A DNA stretch of 12,206 nucleotides from Baffinella frigidus (GCA_026770585.1 MU646309.1:713631-725836), one strand, 5' to 3'. Counted from the first letter of the stretch, positions 1-5,972 are shown. Made by a program: numbers and translations. The notes: generated by a model not told the origin, from the letters alone.

Positions 1-13
1 CCTGCCCCCCCTT

Positions 14-205
14 CCACTCGAGAATGCTGGATCAGCTTATCTACATATGGGGTTGTAATAATTTGTACCAGTCACGTCCAGGTTAGTCACGTCCCTGACT
101 CCGTTTGAGTCAGGCACGTGACAAAACTCACGAAAATTACTACACGAATGCCCACATGTAAAAGCATCTCGGTTTAAAATAGGCCCCTCTAGCGTTCCCG
201 TGTGG
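14..205 (-). mobile_element. Fold-back element, family F5, full-length copy (192 bp)
   Basis: The left end CCACTCGAGAATGCTGG (14-30) pairs with the right end CTAGCGTTCCCGTGTGG (189-205), giving a 17-bp imperfect TIR. The centre holds a hairpin at 86-122 whose stem starts GTCACGTCCCTGACTC and closes with GAGTCAGG and ACGTGAC. Next to it at 132-145 is GAAAATTACTACAC, a motif that recurs in other families. Two partial relatives lie at 2144 and 6825, both showing the end followed by AGAGGGGCCTATTT. No coding capacity is visible. I infer a non-autonomous DNA transposon; no clear target duplication is seen. Confidence 0.75.
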
Positions 206-289
206 TTGTGAAGGTTTGCTGGAAGTTGGTGAAGGGTATTGCAGCGAGGTTGTGAAGGGATATTCACCCCCCCTCTCCGAGTCTGACGC

Positions 290-301
290 GGGGGGGGGGG
301 G
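290..301. repeat. Poly-G run (12 G)
   Basis: Twelve consecutive G directly precede element F13, whose right end is followed by AACCCCCC. The G run and C run may therefore be the outermost part of the F13 arms. Homopolymer runs in matching arm positions are a recurring feature of the hairpins in this window. Confidence 0.7.
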
Positions 302-303
302 CA

Positions 304-427
304 CTAGCTCTGCCTGAGTTTTATTCTGGCCCGTCCTTAAAAGCAGTATTTAAGAGCAGAAATTCAGTACAAAAAGGCGAATAGAAAGCCTTACGGGTGA
401 GCCAGAATAAACGTCAGGCAGAGCTAG
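304..427. mobile_element. Fold-back element, family F13 (124 bp)
   Basis: The left arm (304-330) begins CTAGCTCTGCCTGAG and ends TTATTCTGGC. The right arm (401-427) is its reverse complement with two mismatches. The 70-bp interior is AT-richer and has no reading frame. Both ends abut G or C runs, which may extend the inverted repeat. The terminal CTAGCTCTG is shared with the long hairpin F12 at 2317-2467, suggesting related termini. It is a single copy, so mobility is inferred from structure only. Confidence 0.7.
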
Positions 428-510
428 AACCCCCCTGGATCACACACTTCTCTACTGACGTACATACAGTCACAATGTCCCGGTGTCTCGTCCCAATTAA
501 AGCGGCGTAA
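428..510. other. Unclassified spacer
   Basis: Nothing recognisable is seen between F13 and F3: no repeat shared with the rest of the window, no inverted repeat of note and no reading frame. Confidence 0.5.
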
Positions 511-649
511 CCACTTAGCAGCCACCGGGGGCTTCACGGATACAGTCCATCTAAACGATTTATGTTAGAATCTTATCTATTGCCGTAGAACCTAGCCGGA
601 ATTTCACCTTGAACTCAAGGCGAAAAGGTCCTCGGTTGCTGCTAAGTGG
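511..649 (+). mobile_element. Fold-back element, family F3, full-length copy (139 bp)
   Basis: The TIR is CCACTTAGCAGCCACCGGGG at 511-530 against CCTCGGTTGCTGCTAAGTGG at 630-649 (two mismatches). The interior carries ACGGATACAGTCCATCTA, AGAATCTTATC and a small hairpin TTCACCTTGAACTCAAGGCG at the 3' side. A second full copy in the opposite orientation (8363-8533) aligns along its whole length, and partial copies lie at 3204-3266 and 1002-1018. Whole-length similarity between two copies with shared ends supports a mobile-element family. Confidence 0.8.
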
Positions 650-703
650 CAGCGGACTATACAGGGATGTTGTGAATAACCCATGAGTGAATCAGCCCTA
701 GGA

Positions 704-780
704 CCCTACGGTAGGCAATCCGTAGGGACAGAGGGGGGTTCTAAGTTGACCGCTCTCCCCAGGCGGCGCTGCTTCCGCTG
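704..780. repeat. Shuffled modules R and P, first occurrence
   Basis: Module R (704-729) is the hairpin CCCTACGGtaggcaatCCGTAGGG, an 8-bp stem with an 8-nt loop, followed by GACAGAGGGGGG. Module P (751-780) starts CGCTCTCCCCAGGCGGCGCT. R recurs at 1561-1586 and P at 1138-1168 in different combinations. A short reading frame crosses this stretch (683-892), but it has no recognisable domain and runs through the repeats, so I do not call it a gene. Confidence 0.6.
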
Positions 781-1001
781 TTCCTCCTACGCGGGTAGGG
801 GTGCAGGCTTTAGAAAATCCCCACGCTCACGGCGTGAGCGTTGGGTTGGAGCCATTTATGCAATCTTCAGCCTTGGTTTGATGCCTAAATAGCATATCCT
901 TGTTTATCTTCATCTTATCTTGATACGAATAAGATACGCAAGGAAGGCTAAGATATCAAAGAGTATCAAATCTCTAAAACCCGAACCGGTTCCCGCGTAG
1001 T
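781..1001. other. Unclassified, partly AT-rich stretch
   Basis: Contains a short perfect palindrome ACGCTCACGGCGTGAGCGT-like segment near 822-841 and an AT-rich run of TATCTT and GATATC motifs near 893-975 with weak internal symmetry. No gene or known repeat is recognised. Confidence 0.4.
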
Positions 1002-1018
1002 CGGTTGCCGCTAAGTGG
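1002..1018 (+). mobile_element. F3 end fragment
   Basis: CGGTTGCCGCTAAGTGG matches the right terminus of the F3 element at 633-649 with one difference. Nothing of the F3 interior is attached on its left, so this is only a broken end, directly followed by GGGATAC, which is inverted relative to GTATCCC at 1064-1070. Confidence 0.5.
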
Positions 1019-1065
1019 GATACCGGGAGTCCCGGCGCAGGTCCCGGACCACTTTGCCATGCCGT

Positions 1066-1125
1066 ATCCCTTAAGTGGCCAGTAGGCTCATACGCCCTAC
1101 CGTAGGGCCCTAGGACCTGGCTAGG
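1066..1125 (-). mobile_element. F2 element, truncated copy
   Basis: Starts with the F2 terminus ATCCCTTAAGTGGC and continues AGTAGGCTCATACGCCCTA, CCGTAGGGCCCTAGGACCTG, nearly identical to the F2 copy at 6427-6528. It breaks off before the palindromic slot and the opposite TIR, and runs into module P. A truncated member of a family with three complete copies elsewhere in the window. Confidence 0.7.
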
Positions 1126-1137
1126 ACCTAAGTGGAG

Positions 1138-1215
1138 CGCTCTCCGCAGGCGGCGCTGCTTCCGCTGCTGCGCGCGGGGGGGAGGATGGTCGCGCCGATT
1201 GCGTCGAACAGGTAC
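1138..1215. repeat. Shuffled modules P and Q
   Basis: Module P (1138-1168, CGCTCTCCGCAGGCGGCGCT) repeats 751-780. Module Q (1174-1215) has a G run followed by GAGGATGGTCGCGCCGATTG and CAGGTAC, and recurs at 1610-1651. The order here is P then Q. Confidence 0.6.
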
Positions 1216-1227
1216 TTGGGATGCCTG

Positions 1228-1277
1228 AACCCCAAACCCTAAACCCTAAAACCCAACCCTCCAACCCCAACCCCCAA
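1228..1277 (-). repeat. Short interstitial telomere-like repeat, C-rich strand
   Basis: AACCCCAAACCCTAAACCCT is followed by degenerate AACCC units. The orientation (CCCTAAA on the + strand) is opposite to the two large heptamer blocks on the right side of the window. Too short and degenerate to be a functional telomere; an internal relic. Confidence 0.65.
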
Positions 1278-1314
1278 CAGGTAGGCCTCAAAAGTGTACC
1301 GTTATCCGACGGTT

Positions 1315-1464
1315 TTATCTCAGAAAACGAGTTCGAAAACTCGTTTTTTTAAGTCAATTCCCCTACAAATTCGTCAACTTATTCTTTACTCTCCGCATAA
1401 GTTGACAAAATTGTAAAGGAATTGACTTAAGAAAACGAGTTTTAGAACTCGTTTTCTGAGATAA
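1315..1464. mobile_element. Long inverted repeat with nested palindromes, family F14 (150 bp)
   Basis: Arms of about 65 bp face each other: left begins TTATCTCAGAAAACGAGTT and right ends AACTCGTTTTCTGAGATAA, separated by only about 15 bp around TTCTTTACTCTCCGC. Each arm also contains its own palindrome (AAACGAGTTcgaAAACTCGTTT on the left, AAACGAGTTttagAACTCGTTT on the right). The inner arm sequence AAGTCAATTCCCC and GTCAACTTA resembles the F18 hairpin at 8839-8919. No coding content. Confidence 0.8.
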
Positions 1465-1560
1465 GGTTGACTGGCCCGGGGAGAGTTTGCACCGGGGTGG
1501 TAACCACACTGCGGACTTCGAAGGGATTATTGAATAACCCTTACGCGATAAGACCTACGA

Positions 1561-1651
1561 CCCTACGGTAGGCAACCCGTAGGGACATGGGGGGGTTCCT
1601 ACGGATAAGGCGGGGGGGGGGATGGTCGCGCCGATTTCGTCGCGCAGGTAC
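1561..1651. repeat. Shuffled modules R and Q
   Basis: Module R (1561-1586) differs from 704-729 at one base (CAACCC for CAATCC). Module Q (1610-1651) repeats 1174-1215, including GATGGTCGCGCCGATT. Upstream, AATAACCC at 1534-1541 also matches 675-682, so the similarity to the first occurrence extends to the left of R. Confidence 0.6.
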
Positions 1652-1660
1652 GAGCGGCAA

Positions 1661-1822
1661 TACCACGCGACGATAACCTGTGTACCAAATCCGATCCGTC
1701 TTTCTATTATTCCTGCACTACCGAAAGTATTTTTTTTGGAATCCGCGCAAAGTTGACAGATTTGTGGGTGAGTTGACTTTGAAAACAGGCCAATTTGATA
1801 CACAGGCCATCGTCGCGTGGTA
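1661..1822. mobile_element. Fold-back element, family F15 (162 bp)
   Basis: The left TIR (1661-1690) starts TACCACGCGACGATAACCTG and ends TGTACCAAAT. The right TIR (1793-1822) is its reverse complement with about three mismatches. The interior includes AAGTTGACAGATTTGTGGG and GAGTTGACTTTGAAA, similar to the AGTTGAC motifs of F14 and F18. The first bases TA at each end could be a TA target duplication or part of the TIR. Single copy in this window. Confidence 0.75.
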
Positions 1823-2020
1823 ACCTGTGTTATGAAGCGGCTCACAACCTCCATTTTTCGTACACCGGGAGGTGGAGAATCCGTCCGGAAACTGCGCGTA
1901 AGAGCGGCCGAAACGGGGTACAGTAAGCAGCACAATGCGCAGGGCATGTGCGGTGATGGCGTTGGTTGTTTGGTGACAAATTGCCAATCTCTCTGCAGGG
2001 AACTCCCTCCGCGAAATGAA
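1823..2020. other. Unclassified spacer
   Basis: No repeat, TIR or convincing reading frame is seen. Overlapping short open frames on both strands are present, as expected by chance in a GC-moderate stretch. Confidence 0.4.
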
Positions 2021-2066
2021 TTTGACCATCATCATTTGACCATCATCGTTTGACCGTCATCGTTTT
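2021..2066 (+). repeat. 14-bp tandem repeat, three units
   Basis: TTTGACCATCATCA (2021-2034), TTTGACCATCATCG (2035-2048) and TTTGACCGTCATCG (2049-2062), followed by a partial TTTTGAC. A period of 14 is not a multiple of three, so it does not suggest a repeated peptide. Confidence 0.85.
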
Positions 2067-2121
2067 GACGCGCAGGCGCTTGGGAGGCGCCCTCGCGCCC
2101 GCGCAAGTCCGCCTTGTCGCT

Positions 2122-2231
2122 TTCGACTGCGTCTCGCCCGGTACCACTCGAGAATGCTAGAGGGGCCTATTTAAAACCGAACATTTAAAGTCTTTACTAC
2201 ACAAATGCTCATGTTCGACTGCGTCTCGCCC
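2122..2231. mobile_element. Captured F5 fragment between 18-bp direct repeats
   Basis: TTCGACTGCGTCTCGCCC occurs at 2122-2139 and exactly again at 2214-2231. Between them, 2144-2213 starts with the F5 terminus CCACTCGAGAATGCTAG and AGGGGCCTATTT, then stops near TTACTACACAAATGC without the opposite terminus. A complete TIR-to-TIR insertion is excluded. The long exact flanking duplication suggests fill-in at a staggered break that captured a piece of F5, though a slippage duplication is possible. Confidence 0.7.
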
Positions 2232-2316
2232 AATCTGGAAACACTTGTCTTTCAGCCCAATGTTGCCTGTCCTCGTCAAGACTGCCCACGTTCTCATGGC
2301 CGATTCTGAGAACCCT

Positions 2317-2467
2317 AGCTCTGTCCCACTTCGATTTCGTCTCCCCATCAATTTGCCCCCCTCCCTAATTTCTCAGGTGAATTTTGACGCCCCCGTATGA
2401 AATGTACCTGAGAAATTGGGGGGGGGGGTGAATTGATGGGGAGACGAAATCGAAGTGGGACAGAGCT
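2317..2467. mobile_element. Long inverted repeat, family F12 (151 bp)
   Basis: Left arm 2317-2377 starts AGCTCTGTCCCACTTCG and ends AATTTCTCAGG. The right arm mirrors it from CCTGAGAAATT (2407) to 2467. The arms are almost perfect over about 60 bp except at the homopolymer region, where the left has C runs interrupted by T and the right an 11-G run (2418-2428). The loop is about 29 bp. The ends resemble F13 (CTAGCTCTG). Transcription would give a long hairpin RNA; no coding content. Confidence 0.8.
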
Positions 2468-2530
2468 CGGAACCTGCTAACACGAAACCTCGCGTGTGCG
2501 GCGGGTGGTGCGTCGCCTGCCACAGCGCAG

Positions 2531-2640
2531 GCTCTCTCTCTCTCTCTCTCTCTCTCGCTCTCTCTCTCTCTCTCGCTCTCTCTCTCTCTCGCTCTCTCTC
2601 TCGCTCTCTCTCTATCTCTCTCTCTCGCTCTCTCTCTCTA
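2531..2640 (+). repeat. (CT)n microsatellite with CTCG interruptions
   Basis: About 110 bp of CT dinucleotides on the + strand, interrupted at intervals by G (CTCG) and once by A. Open reading frames running through it (SLSLSL or ERERER peptides) are artefacts of the repeat. Confidence 0.95.
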
Positions 2641-2692
2641 CTGTCAAGGTGGGAGAGACTAGCCTGCCTGCGGGCTGTTCCCACAGGACCGA

Positions 2693-2739
2693 CGTGGGAG
2701 TGAAGGCTGAGGGTCGAGCGATGGGGAGGTGTACTGGGG
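2693..2739 (+). repeat. Left copy of a distant inverted repeat
   Basis: This 47-bp stretch (CGTGGGAGTGAAGGCTGAGG onward) is the reverse complement of 3618-3664 with about five differences. The two copies lie roughly 880 bp apart and each sits near (CT)n tracts. They do not show TIR-like features of the short hairpin families. Confidence 0.75.
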
Positions 2740-2742
2740 TTA

Positions 2743-2780
2743 CCCAACGGTTACCCGACGGTTACCGGGTAACCGTCGGG
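2743..2780. repeat. GGTTACCC repeat ending in a 27-bp palindrome
   Basis: Eleven-bp units of the form ACGGTTACCCG are repeated, and the last part forms CCCGACGGTTACC-G-GGTAACCGTCGGG (2754-2780), a perfect palindrome with 13-bp arms and a single central base. It could extrude as a cruciform. It is not attached to any recognised element. Confidence 0.85.
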
Positions 2781-2868
2781 TGTCACCCGGCTTCACCCGA
2801 CACTCTAGGCGTCTCGGCAAGCGCGTGATGGAGACTTGGCAGTGAGCAGCACCAGCTTCTTGACCCCC

Positions 2869-3357
2869 GACGGGTCTCGTCCCTACCCTGTCAGGACGAG
2901 GCGCCGACGACGTGGGGGAGGTCAAGTGGCGGGGGTTGGGCGTGTCCACCCTGAACCCTGAGTGTGTGACTTTCTGATAAAACCTCTCTCATGAAAAGGA
3001 GACGGCGACGCGGGGTACGGCGGCACATATTGTTCATGCATAAAGGTTTGGGTCCGGTCTCATCTCTACCCTGAAGCAGTCTCGTCTCTACCCTGTGGTG
3101 CAGGACACGGCGACGGCACCGTGGGGGAAGTGGGGGCTGTGGACGCCCCAGCGAAATTCACTGCAGTGGCTTGCCTCGCCTTCAAAGGCCCTTACCAGCC
3201 CCTCTAACCTAACCGGAGATTCAACTTGATTTCAAGGCGAAAAGGTCTTCGGTCGCTGCTCAGTCGGTTCTTAACCTCAGATGGGTCTCATCTCTACCTT
3301 GTCAGGACGAGGAAACGGTGATGTGGGGAAAGTGGAGCGGCGGGGGTTGGGAGTGTC
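2869..3357 (+). repeat. Three diverged direct repeats of about 60-80 bp
   Basis: Copies at 2869-2947, 3079-3138 and 3280-3357 share GGTCTCRTC, CTACCYTGTC, CAGGACGAGG, GACGTGGGG and GCGGGGGTTGGG in the same order. The middle copy is shortened and preceded by an extra partial unit (3057-3078). The short frames within do not stay aligned between copies, so this is treated as non-coding repeat DNA. Confidence 0.7.
3204..3266 (+). mobile_element. F3 fragment, 3' part
   Basis: CTAACCTAACCGGAGATTC, then TTCAAGGCGAAAAGGTCTTC and GCTGCTCAGT, match the 3' third and right terminus of F3. The left half is missing. It sits between two copies of the 80-bp direct repeat. Confidence 0.65.
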
Positions 3358-3410
3358 TCTGCGGATGGTTCCCTTGGGGCCGCTTCCGGAACAGCGTCGC
3401 TTCCAAGGTC

Positions 3411-3472
3411 TGCCTCTCTCTTTCTCCCTCTGTCTATCTGTCTGGCTGTCTGGCTCTCTCTCTCCTTTCTTT

Positions 3473-3505
<33 letters not shown>

Positions 3506-3590
3506 TCTCTCTATCTTGCTCTCTCCCATACAAAGACACAATCGCAGACACAGACACAGACACAGACACAGACGCAGACACAGACACACT
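3411..3590 (+). repeat. Compound microsatellite: (CT)n, (CG)n, (CAGACA)n
   Basis: CT-rich tract at about 3411-3527 with a short CGCGCGCGCG core at 3494-3503, followed by ACAGAC hexamers at 3545-3588. Same strand orientation (CT on +) as the arrays at 2531 and 4474. Confidence 0.95.
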
Positions 3591-3617
3591 AGCTCTTGTG
3601 ATCAATGTGAGCAGCAG

Positions 3618-3664
3618 CCCCAGCACACCTTGCCCTCGCTCGACCCTCAGCCTTTACTCCCACG
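3618..3664 (-). repeat. Right copy of the distant inverted repeat
   Basis: Reverse complement of 2693-2739; begins CCCCAGCACACC and ends TTTACTCCCACG. See the partner entry. Confidence 0.75.
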
Positions 3665-3693
3665 TCTGCATTGAGCCTGAACTTTCGGCAGAG

Positions 3694-3841
3694 TCGTCAG
3701 TCAGTCAGCCAGCCAGTCAGCCAGCCAGCCAGTCAGTCAGCCAGCCCAGTCAGTCAGTCAGCCAGCCAGTCAGTCAGTCATTCAGTCAGGCAGGCAGGCA
3801 GTCAGTCAGTCAGTCAGTCAGTCAGTCAGTCAGTCAGTCAC
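3694..3841 (+). repeat. (CAGT)n tetranucleotide repeat with CAGC and CAGG variants
   Basis: About 148 bp of four-base units: mainly CAGT, with blocks of CAGC in the first half and CAGG near 3787-3799, ending in a pure CAGT run. Block-wise variant distribution suggests stepwise expansion. The SQPASQ-type peptide frame is an artefact. Confidence 0.95.
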
Positions 3842-3858
3842 TGATTTCGCGGTCCTTG

Positions 3859-3984
3859 CCACGCCAGAGGGCTCGGGGGAAACCGACGCCTTATCCACGC
3901 CAGATCTGGCGTCGTTGACTTAAGTATTCAAGGGATTATCGCTGAAAGATGTCAAAATTGGATGTTTTGAGCCCTCTGACGTGG
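3859..3984 (+). mobile_element. Fold-back element, family F4, copy 1 (126 bp)
   Basis: The TIR CCACGCCAGAGGGCT (3859-3873) pairs with AGCCCTCTGACGTGG (3970-3984), one mismatch. The interior has GGGGGAAACCGACGCCTTAT, then a central palindrome CGCCAGATCTGGCG, then CGTTGACTTAAG and AAAGATGTCAAAA. Copy 2 (4114-4239) has exactly the same length, and copy 3 lies at 7911-8035. Copies 1 and 2 share flanks, so they arose by local duplication of a larger unit. Confidence 0.85.
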
Positions 3985-4113
3985 TGCAGAGGCGGTGGGC
4001 GGCGGAATCATACTAGTAAAAGTGAAATATGTGTGTAGCAAATTTTGTTGGCAGGAAGCGCTTTACTTAATGCCTTCTCTGAGATGAGGACCGTGCAGAG
4101 GCGGTGGTCCTTG
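3982..4113. repeat. Spacer between duplicated F4 copies, with GTGCAGAGGCGGTGG repeats
   Basis: GTGCAGAGGCGGTGG follows copy 1 (3982), recurs at 4093 just before copy 2, and again follows copy 2 (4238). The duplicated unit is therefore larger than the F4 element. The rest of the spacer is AT-rich with no recognised feature. Confidence 0.7.
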
Positions 4114-4239
4114 CCACGCCAGAGGGCTTGGGGGAAACCGACGCCTTATCCACGCCAAATCGGGCGTCGTTGACTTAAGAATTCAAGGGATTTCCTCGGA
4201 AAGATGTCAAAAGTGGATGTTTTGAGCCCTCTGGCGTGG
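4114..4239 (+). mobile_element. Fold-back element, family F4, copy 2 (126 bp)
   Basis: Ends CCACGCCAGAGGGCT and AGCCCTCTGGCGTGG form a perfect 15-bp TIR. The interior aligns with copy 1 throughout with scattered changes. The central palindrome is damaged here (CGCCAAATCGGGCG), unlike copies 1 and 3. Confidence 0.85.
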
Positions 4240-4285
4240 TGCAGAGGCGGTGGGCGGCGGGCTCTTGTCCTTCATCGCGGAGCTT

Positions 4286-4434
4286 CGCCATTCGCTCACC
4301 CCTTCCTTTCTCCTCCAGGTTCACCCCTCCTTTCTTCCTCCACGAGGCTACTCTTGTGAACAGATTCTCAAGTCAATTATTAGATTATTGCCCAGGAGAC
4401 TCGCCAAAAGTCAGCAGTTGGTGACGTCTCTGAT
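4286..4434 (+). repeat. Exon-like duplicated module, copy 1
   Basis: Begins CGCCATTCGCTCACCCC, a pyrimidine-rich run ending CTCCTCCAG|GT like a 3' splice acceptor, then about 110 bp including TGTGAACAGATTCTCAAGTC. Read in one frame this gives YSCEQILKSIIRLLPRRLAK; the second copy at 4718-4853 gives a similar YPCEQILKSIIELLPRK in the matching frame, then a one-codon-scale indel and a stop. A third pyrimidine-AG block follows at 4432-4463. It may be a captured exon with its acceptor, but no protein family is recognised. Confidence 0.5.
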
Positions 4435-4462
4435 TCGCTCACCCCTCCCGTCCTCCTCCAGG

Positions 4463-4473
4463 TACAGGGGTAC
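4463..4473 (+). mobile_element. Possible F1 terminus remnant
   Basis: TACAGGGGTAC is identical to the first 11 bases of F1 including its TA, directly followed by the (CT)n tract. No matching right end is clear, so this may be a fragment or chance. Confidence 0.3.
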
Positions 4474-4566
4474 TTCTCTCTCTCCCCCTCTTTCCCCCTC
4501 ACTCACTCACTCTCTCTCTCTCACTCTCGCTCTCTCTCTCTCTCTTTCGGTCTCTCTCTCTCTCTC
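4474..4566 (+). repeat. (CT)n microsatellite
   Basis: CT-rich tract with CCCC and CTCA interruptions, same orientation as the arrays at 2531 and 3411. It starts right after a possible F1 end. Confidence 0.9.
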
Positions 4567-4643
4567 GCAAGAGAGTGAGGGGTCTCTACATACCTCTTGA
4601 AGAGTGCACACGACTTCTCTGACACAGCCTCCGTGGGGGTGCA

Positions 4644-4978
4644 TACAGAGGTACCTCGCTCATAAGAAACTGCCCCCCCCTAGGACCCTACAGTAGCCTG
4701 ATACCATCAGGCTGCTGCGCCATTCGCTCACCCCTCCCTTCCTCCTCCAGGTTCCACACGATACTACCCTTGTGAACAGATTCTGAAGTCAATCATTGAA
4801 TTATTGCCCAGGAAACACGCACCAAAAGTCAGCAATTGATCACGTTTCCGATCACTTTTTGAACCCCCAAAACGTCCATTTATTCTGTGCGCATGGGTAG
4901 CCTACAGTAGACCTATGCCTAGGGCTCTATGGTGATCCTAGGGGGGTGGGCGTTTCTTGTGAGCGAGGTACCTGTGTA
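4644..4978 (+). mobile_element. F1 element, copy 1, interrupted by a 204-bp insertion
   Basis: Left end TACAGAGGTACCTCGCTCAT and right end ATGAGCGAGGTACCTG-like GAGCGAGGTACCTGTGTA (TA at both sides) belong to F1. The F1 interior is split: CCTACAGTAG occurs at 4687-4696 and again at 4901-4910, and the 204 bp between are foreign to F1 and contain copy 2 of the exon-like module. Uninterrupted F1 copies carry only one CCTACAGTAG at this position, so this is a nested insertion with a 10-bp duplication. Confidence 0.8.
4718..4853 (+). repeat. Exon-like duplicated module, copy 2
   Basis: Repeats 4286-4434: CGCCATTCGCTCACCCC, pyrimidine tract, CTCCTCCAG|GT, then TTGTGAACAGATTCTGAAGT. The reading frame matching copy 1 gives YPCEQILKSIIELLPRK followed by an indel and a stop. 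It lies inside F1 copy 1. Its presence both outside and inside an F1 element suggests it moved or was copied after F1 inserted. Confidence 0.5.
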
Positions 4979-5146
4979 TCGCTCCACTCACTTCCCGGTC
5001 ACACCGACCGTGGTTTTGTAGAGCGTGCATTTCTTGCCACGTGGTTCTTCCCAACGAATGGAGGGGGGGGGGGGCGCGAGCGTTGCCTTTGGTAGCCTAG
5101 AACTGAAGCAAGTTGATAGCGACCAAGGGTGGAAGTGCCGCGTCCA
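4979..5146. other. Unclassified spacer
   Basis: Contains a 12-bp G run near 5063-5074 (GGGGGGGGGG tract) but no TIR, shared repeat or convincing reading frame. Confidence 0.4.
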
Positions 5147-5330
5147 CACGAGGCTGGTCGAGCACCTTTTTAAAACGTCGATTGTACGTATGTCCTGTTT
5201 TCGTATGGGAGTTGGTCACGTGCGCTCCGCTTTAACCGGAGGGGACGTGACACACCGATGAAAATTACTACACACTGCCCAACGTCGTCAACAATTGGAC
5301 TTTTCAAAAGGGTGCTCGACCAGCCTCGTG
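5147..5330. mobile_element. Fold-back element, family F6, copy 1 (184 bp)
   Basis: The left end CACGAGGCTGGTCGAGCACC pairs with GGTGCTCGACCAGCCTCGTG on the right, a perfect 20-bp TIR, followed inward by imperfect TTTTTAAAA. The centre holds a hairpin (5215-5251) with stem GTCACGT/ACGTGAC and inner CTCCG/CGGAG, and next to it ATGAAAATTACTACAC (5258-5273). These two central motifs are shared with F5 and F7, whose ends differ. Confidence 0.85.
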
Positions 5331-5377
5331 GGGGTGTCGTGAGCGTCCGCCAACCACTCCTCGCGCGAGAACCATGC

Positions 5378-5499
5378 TACAGGGGTACCTCGCTCATAAG
5401 AAACCGACCCCCCCCATATGATCACCATAGGGCCCTAGGAATAGGGCTACTGTAGGGTCCTGGGGGGCGGCGGTTTCTTATGAGCGAGGTACCCCTGTA
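5378..5499 (-). mobile_element. F1 element, copy 2 (118 bp plus TA)
   Basis: TA-flanked copy with ends CAGGGGTACCTCGCTCATAA and its complement, perfect over the TIR. The interior reads in reverse relative to copies 1 and 3 (CACCATAGGGCCCTAGG first, CTACTGTAGGGTCC second). Arms include a C run on the left and a G run on the right. Confidence 0.9.
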
Positions 5500-5534
5500 T
5501 GCGTTCAATAACCTGTGCAAAGGCCTAGCCCCTG

Positions 5535-5653
5535 CAGGGCTACCTCGCTCATAAGAAACCGCCACCCCCTAGGACCCTACAGTAGGCCTATGCCAAGGGC
5601 CCTATGGCGGTCCTAGGGGATGGGCGCTTTCTTATGAGCGAGGTACCCCTGTA
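5535..5653 (+). mobile_element. F1 element, copy 3
   Basis: Left end CAGGGCTACCTCGCTCATAA (one change), right end perfect and followed by TA; the left flank is TG rather than TA. Interior in forward orientation with CTACAGTAGGCC and AGGGCCCTATGG. Lies only 36 bp after copy 2 in the opposite orientation. Confidence 0.85.
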
Positions 5654-5797
5654 ACCCCTAAACTCTCACCCCTACACAGGCGCGGCAGCGGCGCAAGCTG
5701 CGCACCTTCAGAAAGCTGTTCCCAGCAGACTCGCTTCTCCCCAACGCCCCCCCTCCGCTCGCCGTGTGAGACCCGCCTTGGGAATTCGTTACGCAAG

Positions 5798-5942
5798 CTT
5801 TCAGCCCTGGGGGGCTTTTCTGGGACCTGAAGCGGATCAAATTCCCTTTCGGGGCCTGAAATGTTGCAAAGTCTGGAAAGGGGGTGATCGTAGAGGGGAT
5901 TTGATCCGCTTCAGGTCCCAGAATGCCCCCCAGGGCTGGAAG
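5798..5942. mobile_element. Long inverted repeat, family F11 (145 bp)
   Basis: Left arm from CTTTCAGCCCTGGGGGGC to GGATCAAATTCCC, right arm mirrored from GGGGATTTGATCCGC to CAGGGCTGGAAG. About 46 bp pair with few mismatches; the loop is about 50 bp. GGGACCTGAAGCGGATCAAA is identical in both arms. Single copy. Short open frames crossing it on both strands read the same inverted sequence and are not genes. Confidence 0.8.
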
Positions 5943-5972
5943 GTTCCGAAACTAGAATGGCAAGCGGTACTT

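Noticed and set aside
2373-2828. Overlapping open frames on both strands with SLSL or ERER peptides
   Set aside because: They are translations of the (CT)n microsatellite and the F12 hairpin arms.
3281-3918. Open frames with Ser/Gln-rich or Thr/Gln-rich peptides
   Set aside because: They follow the (CAGACA)n and (CAGT)n repeats; every frame through such repeats stays open.
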